Shown here: positions 35,177 to 43,844 of the stretch, piece after piece
How the letters are laid out: each line of letters starts with the position of its first letter
How positions within the stretch are numbered: position 1 is the first letter of the stretch
Origin: Aliikangiella marina
Lineage (GTDB): Bacteria; Pseudomonadota; Gammaproteobacteria; Enterobacterales; Kangiellaceae
Assembly: GCF_007004765.1 (NCBI RefSeq)
Contig: NZ_VIKR01000004.1
Location: 248,001 to 312,000 of the forward strand
Direction: 5' to 3'
DNA length: 64,000 nt
Position numbers and translations under genes: made by a program
The notes under the pieces: generated by a model
Database searches by the model: none
Seen by the model: only the letters and a program-made list of their open reading frames with translations
What the model was told of the DNA's origin: nothing

Positions 35177-35638
35177 ATGAATTGGCATCTTAAAAAATTT
35201 AACGAACTCAGCGGTCACCAGGTCTATAAAATTATGCAACTCAGAGTTGATATCTTTGTAGTCGAACAAAACTGCCCGTACAGTGATCTGGATGGAAAAG
35301 ACGAGCACCCGGAGGTTTTACACTTGTTCGCCACAGAAAACGAAGCGATCGTTTGTTATTTAAGAATCCTTCCACCCAATCTCGCTTATCCCAATAAGCC
35401 GGCTTTGGGAAGGATTGTCTCTTCTGCTCAGTATAGGGGAACCGGCGCAGGGCACCAGTTAATGCAACAAGCCACCCAGATACTTGACGAAAAATGGCCT
35501 AACTTAACCAGTCATATGTCAGCCCAAGCACACTTACAAGGGTTTTACGGAAAGCATGGCTATACGGCGGTCGGAGAGGAATACTTAGAAGATGATATCC
35601 CGCATATCGGAATGGAGAGAGCCCCGTTAGCAGGATAG
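35177..35638 (+). CDS. elaA: ElaA-like GNAT N-acetyltransferase
   Basis: 153 residues. The start MNWHLKKFNELSGHQVYKIMQLRVDIFVVEQNCPYSDLDGKD is a strong ElaA signature. The acetyl-CoA loop is LGRIVSSAQYRGTGAGHQLM (about 75-94) and the domain ends in AQAHLQGFYGKHGYTAVGEEYLEDDIPHIGM. The physiological acceptor of ElaA is not established. A good hairpin terminator follows about 140 bp downstream. Confidence 0.92.
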   Translation: MNWHLKKFNELSGHQVYKIMQLRVDIFVVEQNCPYSDLDGKDEHPEVLHLFATENEAIVCYLRILPPNLAYPNKPALGRIVSSAQYRGTGAGHQLMQQATQILDEKWPNLTSHMSAQAHLQGFYGKHGYTAVGEEYLEDDIPHIGMERAPLAG

Positions 35639-35780
35639 GCTTAGCGGTCAATTAAAGCAATCAATTAAACCAGTTGAATAGGCCTGTCAGTATCATTCAC
35701 TTTTGGGTCATCCGTAAATCTTCAACTTGGTAGTTTCAGTTTTAAGCAGGTAAAGGTTCATCAGTAAAGGTTTCCCGCAT

Positions 35781-35811
35781 AAAAAAAGCCGATGAAAACA
35801 TCGGCTTTTTT
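35781..35811. terminator. Bidirectional terminator
   Basis: AAAAAAAGCCGATG pairs with CATCGGCTTTTTT (loop AAAA), placed between the convergent elaA and coiled-coil genes. Confidence 0.9.
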
Positions 35812-35832
35812 AGAATTCAGGAAGTAATTCGA

Positions 35833-36585
35833 TTACTTAGACTTTTCGTCAGTTTTGGCTGCATTTTCAATCGCTTCCAATAATTCTTCGTCAAGCGCAG
35901 GTACTGCTTCTAAAGAAGACTTGTCTTCAACTGTTTCAGCCAACTGGTTATATTGCTCGTTTGCTAACTTCTGCAAATCTCTGAAATTACCCACCAATTC
36001 AGCAGCTTGAGTCAAACTAGCTTTTGATTCAGTAAGGTTTTGTTCAACTTTTTGCTTTTCTTTACGCAAGTTGCGGCTTACTTCTTCCGCTTTTTTACGC
36101 GCATTAGCTTCGTCCATTTTTTCCTTTTTAAGGCCTTTCATTTTCTTGACAACATTTTCGGGTGTGTCGGCAAGAATCTTGGTGATTTGCTTAATTTCTT
36201 TTTGCTTATCAGCAAGTTGTGCCTTAATTTTCTTTAATTCTTCTGCATTTGCTGAGCGGCCAGCAGTGACTTTGTTTTCTGCGGCTTCTTGCGCTTGTAA
36301 CGCTTGATCGCGTTCAGCAATAAGACCTGCATTCGCTTTTTCGCTTTTTTCAAGTCTTTCTTCAAGAGATTGAATAGTCTCTTTCGCTTGAGCTTGCTCT
36401 GCAGCTAGCTTGTCTTCAGCGACTTTGGTTGCACTCATTGTCTTTTTAAGTGCTGCTTCCAACTCTTCTGTGCTGCACTCTTCTTTTAGTCCGAGCGCTT
36501 TAGTTGCAGTTTGCATAAGCACTTGCTTAGAAATCGCAAGTTCTTTCCAAACCTTCAATTGAAGTTCTAAATCTGGTTGTTCCAA
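35833..36585 (-). CDS. Coiled-coil protein, unknown function
   Basis: 250 residues from TTG 36585, chosen because a strong AGGAGA (36591-36596) lies 5-6 bp before it; ATG 36624 would add 13 residues but lacks a good site. About residues 60-225 are long, charged heptads (EQAQAKETIQSLEERLEKSEKANAGLIAERDQ and on), a coiled coil rich in Lys, Glu and Ala. There is no signal peptide or membrane segment, so it is cytoplasmic. I do not recognise a family. Confidence 0.75.
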   Translation of the reverse strand: MEQPDLELQLKVWKELAISKQVLMQTATKALGLKEECSTEELEAALKKTMSATKVAEDKLAAEQAQAKETIQSLEERLEKSEKANAGLIAERDQALQAQEAAENKVTAGRSANAEELKKIKAQLADKQKEIKQITKILADTPENVVKKMKGLKKEKMDEANARKKAEEVSRNLRKEKQKVEQNLTESKASLTQAAELVGNFRDLQKLANEQYNQLAETVEDKSSLEAVPALDEELLEAIENAAKTDEKSK

Positions 36586-36932
36586 CTGTTTCTCCTGTAC
36601 TGCCTGAATTTCGCGCCGCATCATACTAAAAAATGACCATAAAAAGCTAGTGAAAAAAAGCCTATCTTGAACTTTTTGTTAATTTTTTAACCAGTTCATG
36701 GATAAGTACGGGAAATTCCCTTCTGAACTTTGGATAGAATCGACATACGCCTGCTGAAAAATGACTTCTGAGTCGAATAAGGAATTAAAACTTGCTCCAT
36801 CCTAGTTACATGTATTTATTATAAAGCGCTTATCCAGAGGATGAAGTTAATCAGTGAGCTGCTCGGAAAATTAGAATAAAAACCCTCTTTTCTTAAGCTT
36901 ATCGGTAGCAAGCCGCGTTTCTATTCGCAGCG
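36586..36932. other. Intergenic region with no feature seen
   Basis: Between two minus-strand genes. Apart from the ribosome-binding site of the coiled-coil gene, I see no hairpin, repeat or reading frame of interest. Confidence 0.4.
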
Positions 36933-38084
36933 TTAATCCATATAGAAAGCTTCACCTATCATCAAGGTACGTGCAGTCCGAGTAAAAGTGGCTTTTTCTG
37001 CGACCCAAAATCCCCCCTTTTCGTTGACAGAGGAATCAACCGCAAAAATACCACCGGGATGGGCTATTTTTATGCAGGATTCACTTTCCTCCTCACGCAC
37101 AGCGAGCTGTTCAACAATGGTGCCTGGAATTTGCGCTGCAACACTGGTCGCTATGGCAGCAGTGCCGGTATAGGCATGGTGCACTAAACCACCAGAGAGC
37201 ATCCGACAACAAATATTTTGCTCTTGCGCGGTAATCGTCTGACCTTGGGCAGAGACAAACGCTTGAGGTTTAGCGACTAAAACGACTTTAGGCGAAGATG
37301 GTTGATGACTCCTGGCGAACTCTATCGTCGGCGAAATATTCATTTCAACCGCTGCGATACAACGAATAAGCTCAAGTAAATTCAGCGTTTCTCGTTTGCT
37401 TTCAATATCCCTCGCAAACTCAGTCCCTTGTAAGCCAACATCCGCGGCGCGGACAAATACCGTATTGCCACCCGCTGAAAGTAAACTAACCGCCACTTCA
37501 CCAAACCCAGGTACATCCAACAATTGGCTTGTTTGTCCGGTCGACAACACCCGACCTAGTTTACCTAAGCCAGGCTCGAGGAGTTCTACTTTGATCGGCG
37601 CGCCAGTTCCCGAAACTCCGCTGATTGGGAAGTTGCCACTCACCAGCGGTTGTCGGTCTTTGATGGGTAAATACACATTAAGTTGACGATTAATGTTTGA
37701 TTGCAATATTTTGACGCAGTAGCCTCCATCTTTATCCGGAATAACTAAGCCTTGCTCAACAGCGAAAACCCCAACCGCAGCAGAAAGATTGGCTGAAAAG
37801 CCAGAATAGTCGATTACATCGGTATCAATTGAGACACTGCCAGAAACATATTCAACATCAAATTCAGGGTCTTCAGATTCGCTTATAATTGCCACTAGGC
37901 TGGTACTGGAAGTGGCCCCGCCGATACCGTTCATTTGAGTCCTATAGAGATCGGGGCTACCAAATAGGCGACAAATTACTTTATCTCGCTCGCGTTCGTA
38001 TTTGGGTAAATCTCCCGCTAGAAGAAATAATCCTTTACTACTCCCGCCGCGCATCCACACCGCAGGAATTGAAGATTGATTCAT
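36933..38084 (-). CDS. PrpF-family isomerase (AcnD-accessory-like)
   Basis: 383 residues. Family motifs are AVWMRGGSSKGLFL (8-21), QMNGIGGATSSTSLVAI (around 50-66), and VSGSVSIDTDVIDYSGFSANLSAAVG (80-105). The fold is that of diaminopimelate-epimerase-like isomerases; PrpF itself isomerises 2-methylaconitate in the methylcitrate cycle, while relatives act on 4-oxalomesaconate. There are no prpBCD genes alongside, so the substrate is not fixed. It is 28 bp from hrpB on the same strand. Confidence 0.82.
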   Translation of the reverse strand: MNQSSIPAVWMRGGSSKGLFLLAGDLPKYERERDKVICRLFGSPDLYRTQMNGIGGATSSTSLVAIISESEDPEFDVEYVSGSVSIDTDVIDYSGFSANLSAAVGVFAVEQGLVIPDKDGGYCVKILQSNINRQLNVYLPIKDRQPLVSGNFPISGVSGTGAPIKVELLEPGLGKLGRVLSTGQTSQLLDVPGFGEVAVSLLSAGGNTVFVRAADVGLQGTEFARDIESKRETLNLLELIRCIAAVEMNISPTIEFARSHQPSSPKVVLVAKPQAFVSAQGQTITAQEQNICCRMLSGGLVHHAYTGTAAIATSVAAQIPGTIVEQLAVREEESESCIKIAHPGGIFAVDSSVNEKGGFWVAEKATFTRTARTLMIGEAFYMD

Positions 38085-38112
38085 AGACTCAGTCCCCAGA
38101 AAATATTCGTTA

Positions 38113-40677
38113 TTATGTCTTTGATCGCTTTTTAGTATATCGAGTCGCTTCGGCGTTTAGCGGATCATCGGGCCATGGGTGCTTGGGGTAGCGACCGCGC
38201 ATTTCTTTCTTAACTTCTTGGTAGCTAGTTTGCCAAAAGTGTGCCAAGTCCTCTGTTATCTGCAACGGTCTGCCTGCAGGTGATAACAAGTGTACCACAA
38301 CAGAAATTTCTCCGTTTGCCAGGCGCGGAGTCTCTGTCTCGCCAAACATTTCTTGTAGTTTTACGGCTAAAACGGGTTTATCTCCATGCAGATAATTTAC
38401 TTTTATTTGTGAGCCGCTCGCCACTTTTATTCGTTCTGGCATTAAGGCTTCTATTTGCTGTAAGGTTTGCCAGCTCACCAGATTTTGTAAAGCATTAACG
38501 ACAACCTTTTCATCAATTTGTGATATTTTGGTTAAGCCCACGATGCATGGCCCTAGCCAAGTAGCCAAATTTTCAACCAGCCAACCCTCACTTATATCTG
38601 GTACATCGCTGCAAAAACGCGTTTTTCCTTTTATCAGGCGTAATTTAGCCAGCCATTGCTTAGCACATTCAGACCAAGGTAGCTTTTCAATCCCATTACG
38701 CTTTACCCCCTCAAGTAGCCCATTTGTCATTGCTTGCGGAGAAAAATTTTTTACAGGTTGATTTGATAAAACGATTTCTGCTAATCGAGTTTGTCGTTCA
38801 CAGCGAACCGATTGTGATTGTTCATCCCAAAACGTGACCTCAACCGCTTTTATCGTATCTGCAAACAAGTCTTGTAAAACCTCCAAGCCGATTTCAACGC
38901 CATGAAATATTCTCGTATTATTGGCTTGGCCGACCAACTGACTGATAACGATAAACTCAGACTTGAAAAAATCATTTTGGGGCGGTTTTACGCCAGTACC
39001 TGAAGCAAGTTTGTAACCACTCCCTCGGCGTTGTGCAATTCTGTCGGGAAAAGCGAATGCAAGTAGCTTGGCCAAATCTTCAGGAAAGGCTTTAATTTGC
39101 GAAGTTTCACTTTTAAGTAAGCCTGCTGTCATTGCAAGTTTTCGAAAGCGATCTGACTGCTTCAACACTCTCTGGACCTGATGGTTTAAAGCAGAAACCT
39201 CTAAACAATGCTGGATTCGATTAAAAAAATTAGCATCATGTTCTCGCTGACCGAGAAAAACATCTTTTTCCTCGAGTAATGCCGCAGCTAAACAAGCGAG
39301 TTCAACTAATCGAAAGTCTTTTGCCCTAATGATCATATGAGCGATTCTTGGGTGAGCGCCAAATCTTGTCATTAACTTTCCATGGGGGGTGATATTGAGT
39401 TGCTGATCGATAGCGCCAAGCTGCTTAAGGAGTTGTTGTGCCTGCGCGATGCTTCCTAGGTTTGGTTGTTCAACTAATGCCAACGCTTGGGGACTTTTTA
39501 CTCCCCATAGACTCATTTCCAATAACGCAGATGACAAGTCCGTTCTTAAAATTTCGGGGACACTCGCTTCTCGCAGGATTTGGGATTGTGGCCATAGTCG
39601 ATAGCAAATACCTGCCGCTAACCTTCCTGCTCTGCCTTTTCTCTGCTCGGCGGAGTGAGCTGAAACGCGGACCGTTTTTAAACGATCAAAACCAACGTTC
39701 GGGTCAAATTGCGCATAACGGCTCATCCCCGAGTCAATGACACAGCCGACACCATCGATGGTAATACTCGCTTCCGCTATATTGGTCGCCAGTATGACTT
39801 TTCGAACTTGAATGTCATTGCAGAGTACTTGCTGTTGTTGCTTGAAGGGTAAACTTCCATGAAGCTCAAATATCTGAATTTCTCGGTCTGAGGAAAACGA
39901 CTCATTGAGAAAATCCATGGATGTTTTTATTTCTTTTATGCCAGGAAAAAAACACAAGATGTTGGGTGGATAATGACTCTCTTTTTGTAACTTGATAAAC
40001 TCCTTAATAACACGCACTAAGGTTACGCGCATATCATCATGCTTTGCAACAGGCCGATGTTGCACCATTACTGGAAATTCTCGACCTTTGCTTTGAATGA
40101 GTGACGCCCGATGAAATAACTTAAGCACTTTTTCGACTTCTAACGTCGCCGACATAACGATAATTTTGAGATCTTCTCTCAAGCTATTTTGGACATCAAT
40201 GGCGAAAGCCAGCCCTAAATCACTGCTTAAGCTGCGTTCATGAAATTCATCAAATAAAACATAATCTACTTGGGCTAACTCAGGGTCAGACTGAATCATT
40301 CGAGTAAAAACTGCCTCAGTAACGACCTCAATTTGGGTGTTCTTGGAAACTCGAGTTTCATTTCTCACTCTGAAACCGACTGAATCACCCACCGGTTGTC
40401 CCAGTAACTGGCTCATTCTCATCGCAGCATTTTTCGCCGCTATACGCCTCGGTTCTAATACAATTATTTTTTTTCCTAGCTTAAGCGTTGCCAATAGCGC
40501 GAGAGGCAGAATTGTTGTCTTGCCAGCACCAGGTTCGGCACTGATAATAACCGCAGGATAATCATTCAGCTTTACAGAAAACTCATCGAGGATATCTACG
40601 ATGGGTAGGCGAGAGTCTTGGATTAATGTTGAGATTCTTGTTGTATTCAAAGTGTTATTAACGTATCCAGACCGCAA
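38113..40677 (-). CDS. hrpB: ATP-dependent helicase HrpB
   Basis: 854 residues, slightly longer than the usual 810-820. Helicase motifs include Walker A SAEPGAGKTT (46-55), DEFH box (LFDEFHERSL), SAT (VIMSATLEV), and motif VI QRKGRAGRLAAGICYRLW; the C-terminal HrpB domain has GVKPPQNDFF and the terminal DLAHFWQTSYQEVKKEMRGRYPKHPWPDDP signature. It is a DEAH-box helicase of uncertain role. The TTG at 40677 is the first possible start; a later TTG at 40650 is possible. Confidence 0.93.
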   Translation of the reverse strand: MRSGYVNNTLNTTRISTLIQDSRLPIVDILDEFSVKLNDYPAVIISAEPGAGKTTILPLALLATLKLGKKIIVLEPRRIAAKNAAMRMSQLLGQPVGDSVGFRVRNETRVSKNTQIEVVTEAVFTRMIQSDPELAQVDYVLFDEFHERSLSSDLGLAFAIDVQNSLREDLKIIVMSATLEVEKVLKLFHRASLIQSKGREFPVMVQHRPVAKHDDMRVTLVRVIKEFIKLQKESHYPPNILCFFPGIKEIKTSMDFLNESFSSDREIQIFELHGSLPFKQQQQVLCNDIQVRKVILATNIAEASITIDGVGCVIDSGMSRYAQFDPNVGFDRLKTVRVSAHSAEQRKGRAGRLAAGICYRLWPQSQILREASVPEILRTDLSSALLEMSLWGVKSPQALALVEQPNLGSIAQAQQLLKQLGAIDQQLNITPHGKLMTRFGAHPRIAHMIIRAKDFRLVELACLAAALLEEKDVFLGQREHDANFFNRIQHCLEVSALNHQVQRVLKQSDRFRKLAMTAGLLKSETSQIKAFPEDLAKLLAFAFPDRIAQRRGSGYKLASGTGVKPPQNDFFKSEFIVISQLVGQANNTRIFHGVEIGLEVLQDLFADTIKAVEVTFWDEQSQSVRCERQTRLAEIVLSNQPVKNFSPQAMTNGLLEGVKRNGIEKLPWSECAKQWLAKLRLIKGKTRFCSDVPDISEGWLVENLATWLGPCIVGLTKISQIDEKVVVNALQNLVSWQTLQQIEALMPERIKVASGSQIKVNYLHGDKPVLAVKLQEMFGETETPRLANGEISVVVHLLSPAGRPLQITEDLAHFWQTSYQEVKKEMRGRYPKHPWPDDPLNAEATRYTKKRSKT

Positions 40678-40704
40678 TTAAAAGAAACAGATGATTTAGG
40701 GTCG

Positions 40705-41829
40705 TTAAATGATGTCTTGACTAATCAAATAAAGTGTCACGCCTGTAATGGCGATAACCGTTACCCCAATCGCAACCCAAATAGCATTATAGCCACTGCC
40801 TCTTGCGATTTTTTTAGTTTGTTTTTTTAATCCGTCAGTCCACTCAAATGCTTTCATCGGCTGCATGTTATAAAGTCGCTCTAAGTATACATGATTGGAA
40901 AAAGGCTCGGTTCTCTGCAGCATTCTGCTAATGAACATTGCTCTATCCATACATGAACGAGGAATTTTTTCATCGAGCTGACCTGCTAGCTGAGTCAGTC
41001 GATTTGACTCAAAGCCCATCGCGCGCCATGGAATATCGCGCTCACTAGAATACCATTGAATGTTAACCATTTCAGGTACTAGCGTTGCCATTAATTTACG
41101 TTCGATTTCCGCGTCATTGTGACTGACAACCAGGTCGGCTTGATCAAACATCGCTAAAGCTTTGTCTTTATCAAATGCTAGAACCTCTTTTTCATGAACA
41201 TTGAGGTTAAACTGGTTGATGGTTTTCTTGGGAATTGAGTTTCTTGTTTTTCTGCTTCCCCAATAAGTATTGATAATCTTGCTTTTTTTCATCCGACTGG
41301 GCGTATATTCAAACAAAACCATAGCGACTTCGGCAATTTCATCTTTGTCTGAAATCCCAGTATAGACAGCAGATAATGCGATTACTTTCAGAGACTGAGT
41401 TTCAAAGGGCTCTTTACCCGTCGAGACTCTTCTTTCGACTTTCTTTTCGCTAGAAATTGAAATAAATTCTTCTTTCTTCTCAGCATCGTGATCGTCATCC
41501 GGCACCAACGCTAGCGGAGCGACTTTTTCCTTTTGCTTCTCAACTAAGGCATCAAGTTCCTTGGCATTTTCAATCCGTTCCAGAATATCAACAAACTCGT
41601 CTCGGTTGGCGTATTTAAAGTGGGTAAAGCGCTTTAATATCTGAACTTCTTTTTGGTACTTTTTATGAAAGTGAAAAAGATCGGCTAACTGCAGATATAA
41701 CTTGGCATCGACATATTGGCCCTCCTGTTTGGCTTTTTGTTCCGCCGAATCAATCAATCCACAAACCTTCCTCTCGATATTTGCAGTGAGGTCCGGTTGA
41801 CCAATTTTAGGCTTGATAGACTCTTCCAT
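40705..41829 (-). CDS. Tail-anchored protein with a degenerate DnaQ-like exonuclease fold
   Basis: 374 residues from ATG 41829 (TTG 41838 is an alternative). The N-terminal 110 or so are helical and repeat-like, followed by an acidic linker (DDDHDAEKKEE). The central part resembles a DEDDh exonuclease: LKVIALSAVYTGISDKDEIAEVAMVLFEY and ADLVVSHNDAEIERKLMATLVPE. The catalytic D-x-E is replaced by S-x-V, and the later acidic and His positions also differ, so it is probably inactive. A helix near the end (YNAIWVAIGVTVIAITGVTLYLI) anchors it. The function is unknown; it could bind nucleic acid at the membrane. Confidence 0.65.
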   Translation of the reverse strand: MEESIKPKIGQPDLTANIERKVCGLIDSAEQKAKQEGQYVDAKLYLQLADLFHFHKKYQKEVQILKRFTHFKYANRDEFVDILERIENAKELDALVEKQKEKVAPLALVPDDDHDAEKKEEFISISSEKKVERRVSTGKEPFETQSLKVIALSAVYTGISDKDEIAEVAMVLFEYTPSRMKKSKIINTYWGSRKTRNSIPKKTINQFNLNVHEKEVLAFDKDKALAMFDQADLVVSHNDAEIERKLMATLVPEMVNIQWYSSERDIPWRAMGFESNRLTQLAGQLDEKIPRSCMDRAMFISRMLQRTEPFSNHVYLERLYNMQPMKAFEWTDGLKKQTKKIARGSGYNAIWVAIGVTVIAITGVTLYLISQDII

Positions 41830-41900
41830 ATCTTTCAATTTTACGCGCTAGGTGGCCTATTTTAGCAAGTTTTAACGAGCTGTGAACACTTTTTCACAGA

Positions 41901-42758
41901 TTAAAAGCCGGTTATTTCCTGATACAATTCAGGTCGCCGGTCTCTGAATAGTCCCCAGGCTTGTCGATCACTCGCAATCTTATCAAGATCAAAACATGCC
42001 AAACCGATCCCAGCGTCAGTGTTGTTTAGCTCACTCACTTTATCGCCAAATTGGTCGGTAATAAAGGAGTGACCGTAAAAAGTAACTTCGCAACTTTCAC
42101 CAATTTCGCTACCGACTCGATTAGCTGCCACAACCGGTATGACATTGGCCGCACTGTGACCTTGCATCACTCTTTGCCAATGGTCTTTAGAGTTAATAGT
42201 GGGATCTTGAGGCTCCGAGCCAATTGCTGTTGGATAAAATATTGCTTCGGCGCCTTTTAACGCCAAAATTCGAGCGGCCTCAGGAAACCATTGGTCCCAA
42301 CATATCGCTGCACCAAATTGACCATATTTTGTTTGCCAAACTCGAAATCCGGTATCTCCTGGTGAAAAGTAAAACTTTTCTTGATAACCCGGACCATCAG
42401 GTATGTGAGACTTGCGGTAATTATCTAATACTGTCCCATCAGCATCGATAACCGCGAGCGAATTAAAAAAATTATTGCCGGACTTTTCGAAGTAACTGAT
42501 CGGTAAAACAACTTGATGCTTTTTTGCGATGACAGAAAAGTGCTTCAGTATTCGCGATGCAGAAAAAGGTTCAGCCCAACTGAAGTAGTCAGGATTTTGG
42601 TCTTTACACCAATACAGATTGGCGAATAACTCTTGCAACAAAATAACGTTAGCGCCCTGTTGTGTTGCATCCTCAATTAGCGACTCGGCTTTAGCAATAT
42701 TTTCTTCCTGTTTGTCGCTCACAGCAAACTGTGTTGTTGCAAAAGTTACTTCTCTCAC
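41901..42758 (-). CDS. aguB: N-carbamoylputrescine amidase
   Basis: 285 residues from GTG 42758. The nitrilase-fold triad is visible: Glu43 (LLQELFANLYW), Lys116 (DNYRKSHIPDG) and Cys153 (AAICWDQWFPEAAR). EPQDPTINSKDHWQRVMQGHSAANVIPVVAANR is the AguB signature. It hydrolyses N-carbamoylputrescine to putrescine, CO2 and ammonia. It is the last gene of the speD-speE-speA-aguA-aguB cluster, 83 bp after aguA. Confidence 0.95.
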   Translation of the reverse strand: MREVTFATTQFAVSDKQEENIAKAESLIEDATQQGANVILLQELFANLYWCKDQNPDYFSWAEPFSASRILKHFSVIAKKHQVVLPISYFEKSGNNFFNSLAVIDADGTVLDNYRKSHIPDGPGYQEKFYFSPGDTGFRVWQTKYGQFGAAICWDQWFPEAARILALKGAEAIFYPTAIGSEPQDPTINSKDHWQRVMQGHSAANVIPVVAANRVGSEIGESCEVTFYGHSFITDQFGDKVSELNNTDAGIGLACFDLDKIASDRQAWGLFRDRRPELYQEITGF

Positions 42759-42841
42759 TCTTTCATTCCTATATTAGTCAACCAAGGCCCAACAGTTCCA
42801 AAAACACTATAGCTAAAAATAGACCTTTTTTATCGCTGTCG

Positions 42842-43840
42842 CTAGCACAGTTTGGGTTGCTGCATTGTAATGCAGTGTATCCCACCACCACCAATCAAAA
42901 TTTCATTTGCATCAACCGCAATAACTTTTCTGTCAGGGAAAAGGTTAGTAATCTCACTCATTGCCTCTGAATCTTGAACGCAACCAAACTTTGGGATCAC
43001 AACAAGACCATTAGCGATATAAAAATTAATGTAGCTTAAAGGTACTCGCTGTCCATCAAAATAACGAGGTTCAGGCTCAGCTATAGTGAATAGTTCTAAA
43101 CCACTTTTTGCGACGATGTTTTTATTCGTTTCATAGATGCAAAAATTTTCACTTGCACTGGGACAATGTTGACTCAGAATAAGACTTTCGTCGACAAAGC
43201 AGGCAATATTGTCAATATGGCCATCGGTATCGACATCGCCCGAAAGTCCCCGCGAAAGCCAAATAACTTGAGAGGCTCCAAAAATGTCTAATAGTTGCTT
43301 TTCAATCTGATGTTGGTTGAGCTGCGAGTTTCGATTTGGGTTTAACAAACATTCTTCTGTTGTCAATATGACGCCTTGACCATTGGTATGAACTGCGCCA
43401 CCCTCTAATATTAATTCAATATTGAAGTTGTCTGTTCCTGCGACACGATTAATTTTTTCTGCGACTTTTTGGTCTTGGTCATATGGCCAGAACTTTTCAC
43501 CCCATGCATTAAACTGAAAGTTAAGACCGACTAAACTCTCCTGCTTTTTAAGCCAAATAGGCGCTGTATCTCGGGTCCAACTATCATCCATTGACATTGG
43601 TATGATTTCAATTGATCGGGATAAAAGACGCGATGCGGAATCAATTAATTCCGGTCGGACGAGCATTTTTACTGGTTCGAAATCGGCGATGGTATTGGCA
43701 ACGTTAGCAAAAGCTTTTTGAGCCTTCTCTAACCCGTTTAACCATATTTCCTGCCGGCAAGGAAATGCCATCCAGGTCGCTTCGTGAGTTTCCCATTCAG
43801 CTGGCCACCGGACATTATTTTTCAATGCGCGCGCTTGCAT
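42842..43840 (-). CDS. aguA: Agmatine deiminase
   Basis: 332 residues from ATG 43840, 4 bp after the speA stop. It has the family features WPAEWETHEATWMAFPC, the DSWTRDTAPIW segment, EGGAVHTNGQG, DTDGHIDNIACF and the catalytic Cys near the end (GGGGIHCITMQQP). It removes ammonia from agmatine to give N-carbamoylputrescine. The tight gap to speA, with its ribosome-binding site inside the end of speA, argues for coupled translation. Confidence 0.95.
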   Translation of the reverse strand: MQARALKNNVRWPAEWETHEATWMAFPCRQEIWLNGLEKAQKAFANVANTIADFEPVKMLVRPELIDSASRLLSRSIEIIPMSMDDSWTRDTAPIWLKKQESLVGLNFQFNAWGEKFWPYDQDQKVAEKINRVAGTDNFNIELILEGGAVHTNGQGVILTTEECLLNPNRNSQLNQHQIEKQLLDIFGASQVIWLSRGLSGDVDTDGHIDNIACFVDESLILSQHCPSASENFCIYETNKNIVAKSGLELFTIAEPEPRYFDGQRVPLSYINFYIANGLVVIPKFGCVQDSEAMSEITNLFPDRKVIAVDANEILIGGGGIHCITMQQPKLC

Positions 43841-43844
43841 CAAG

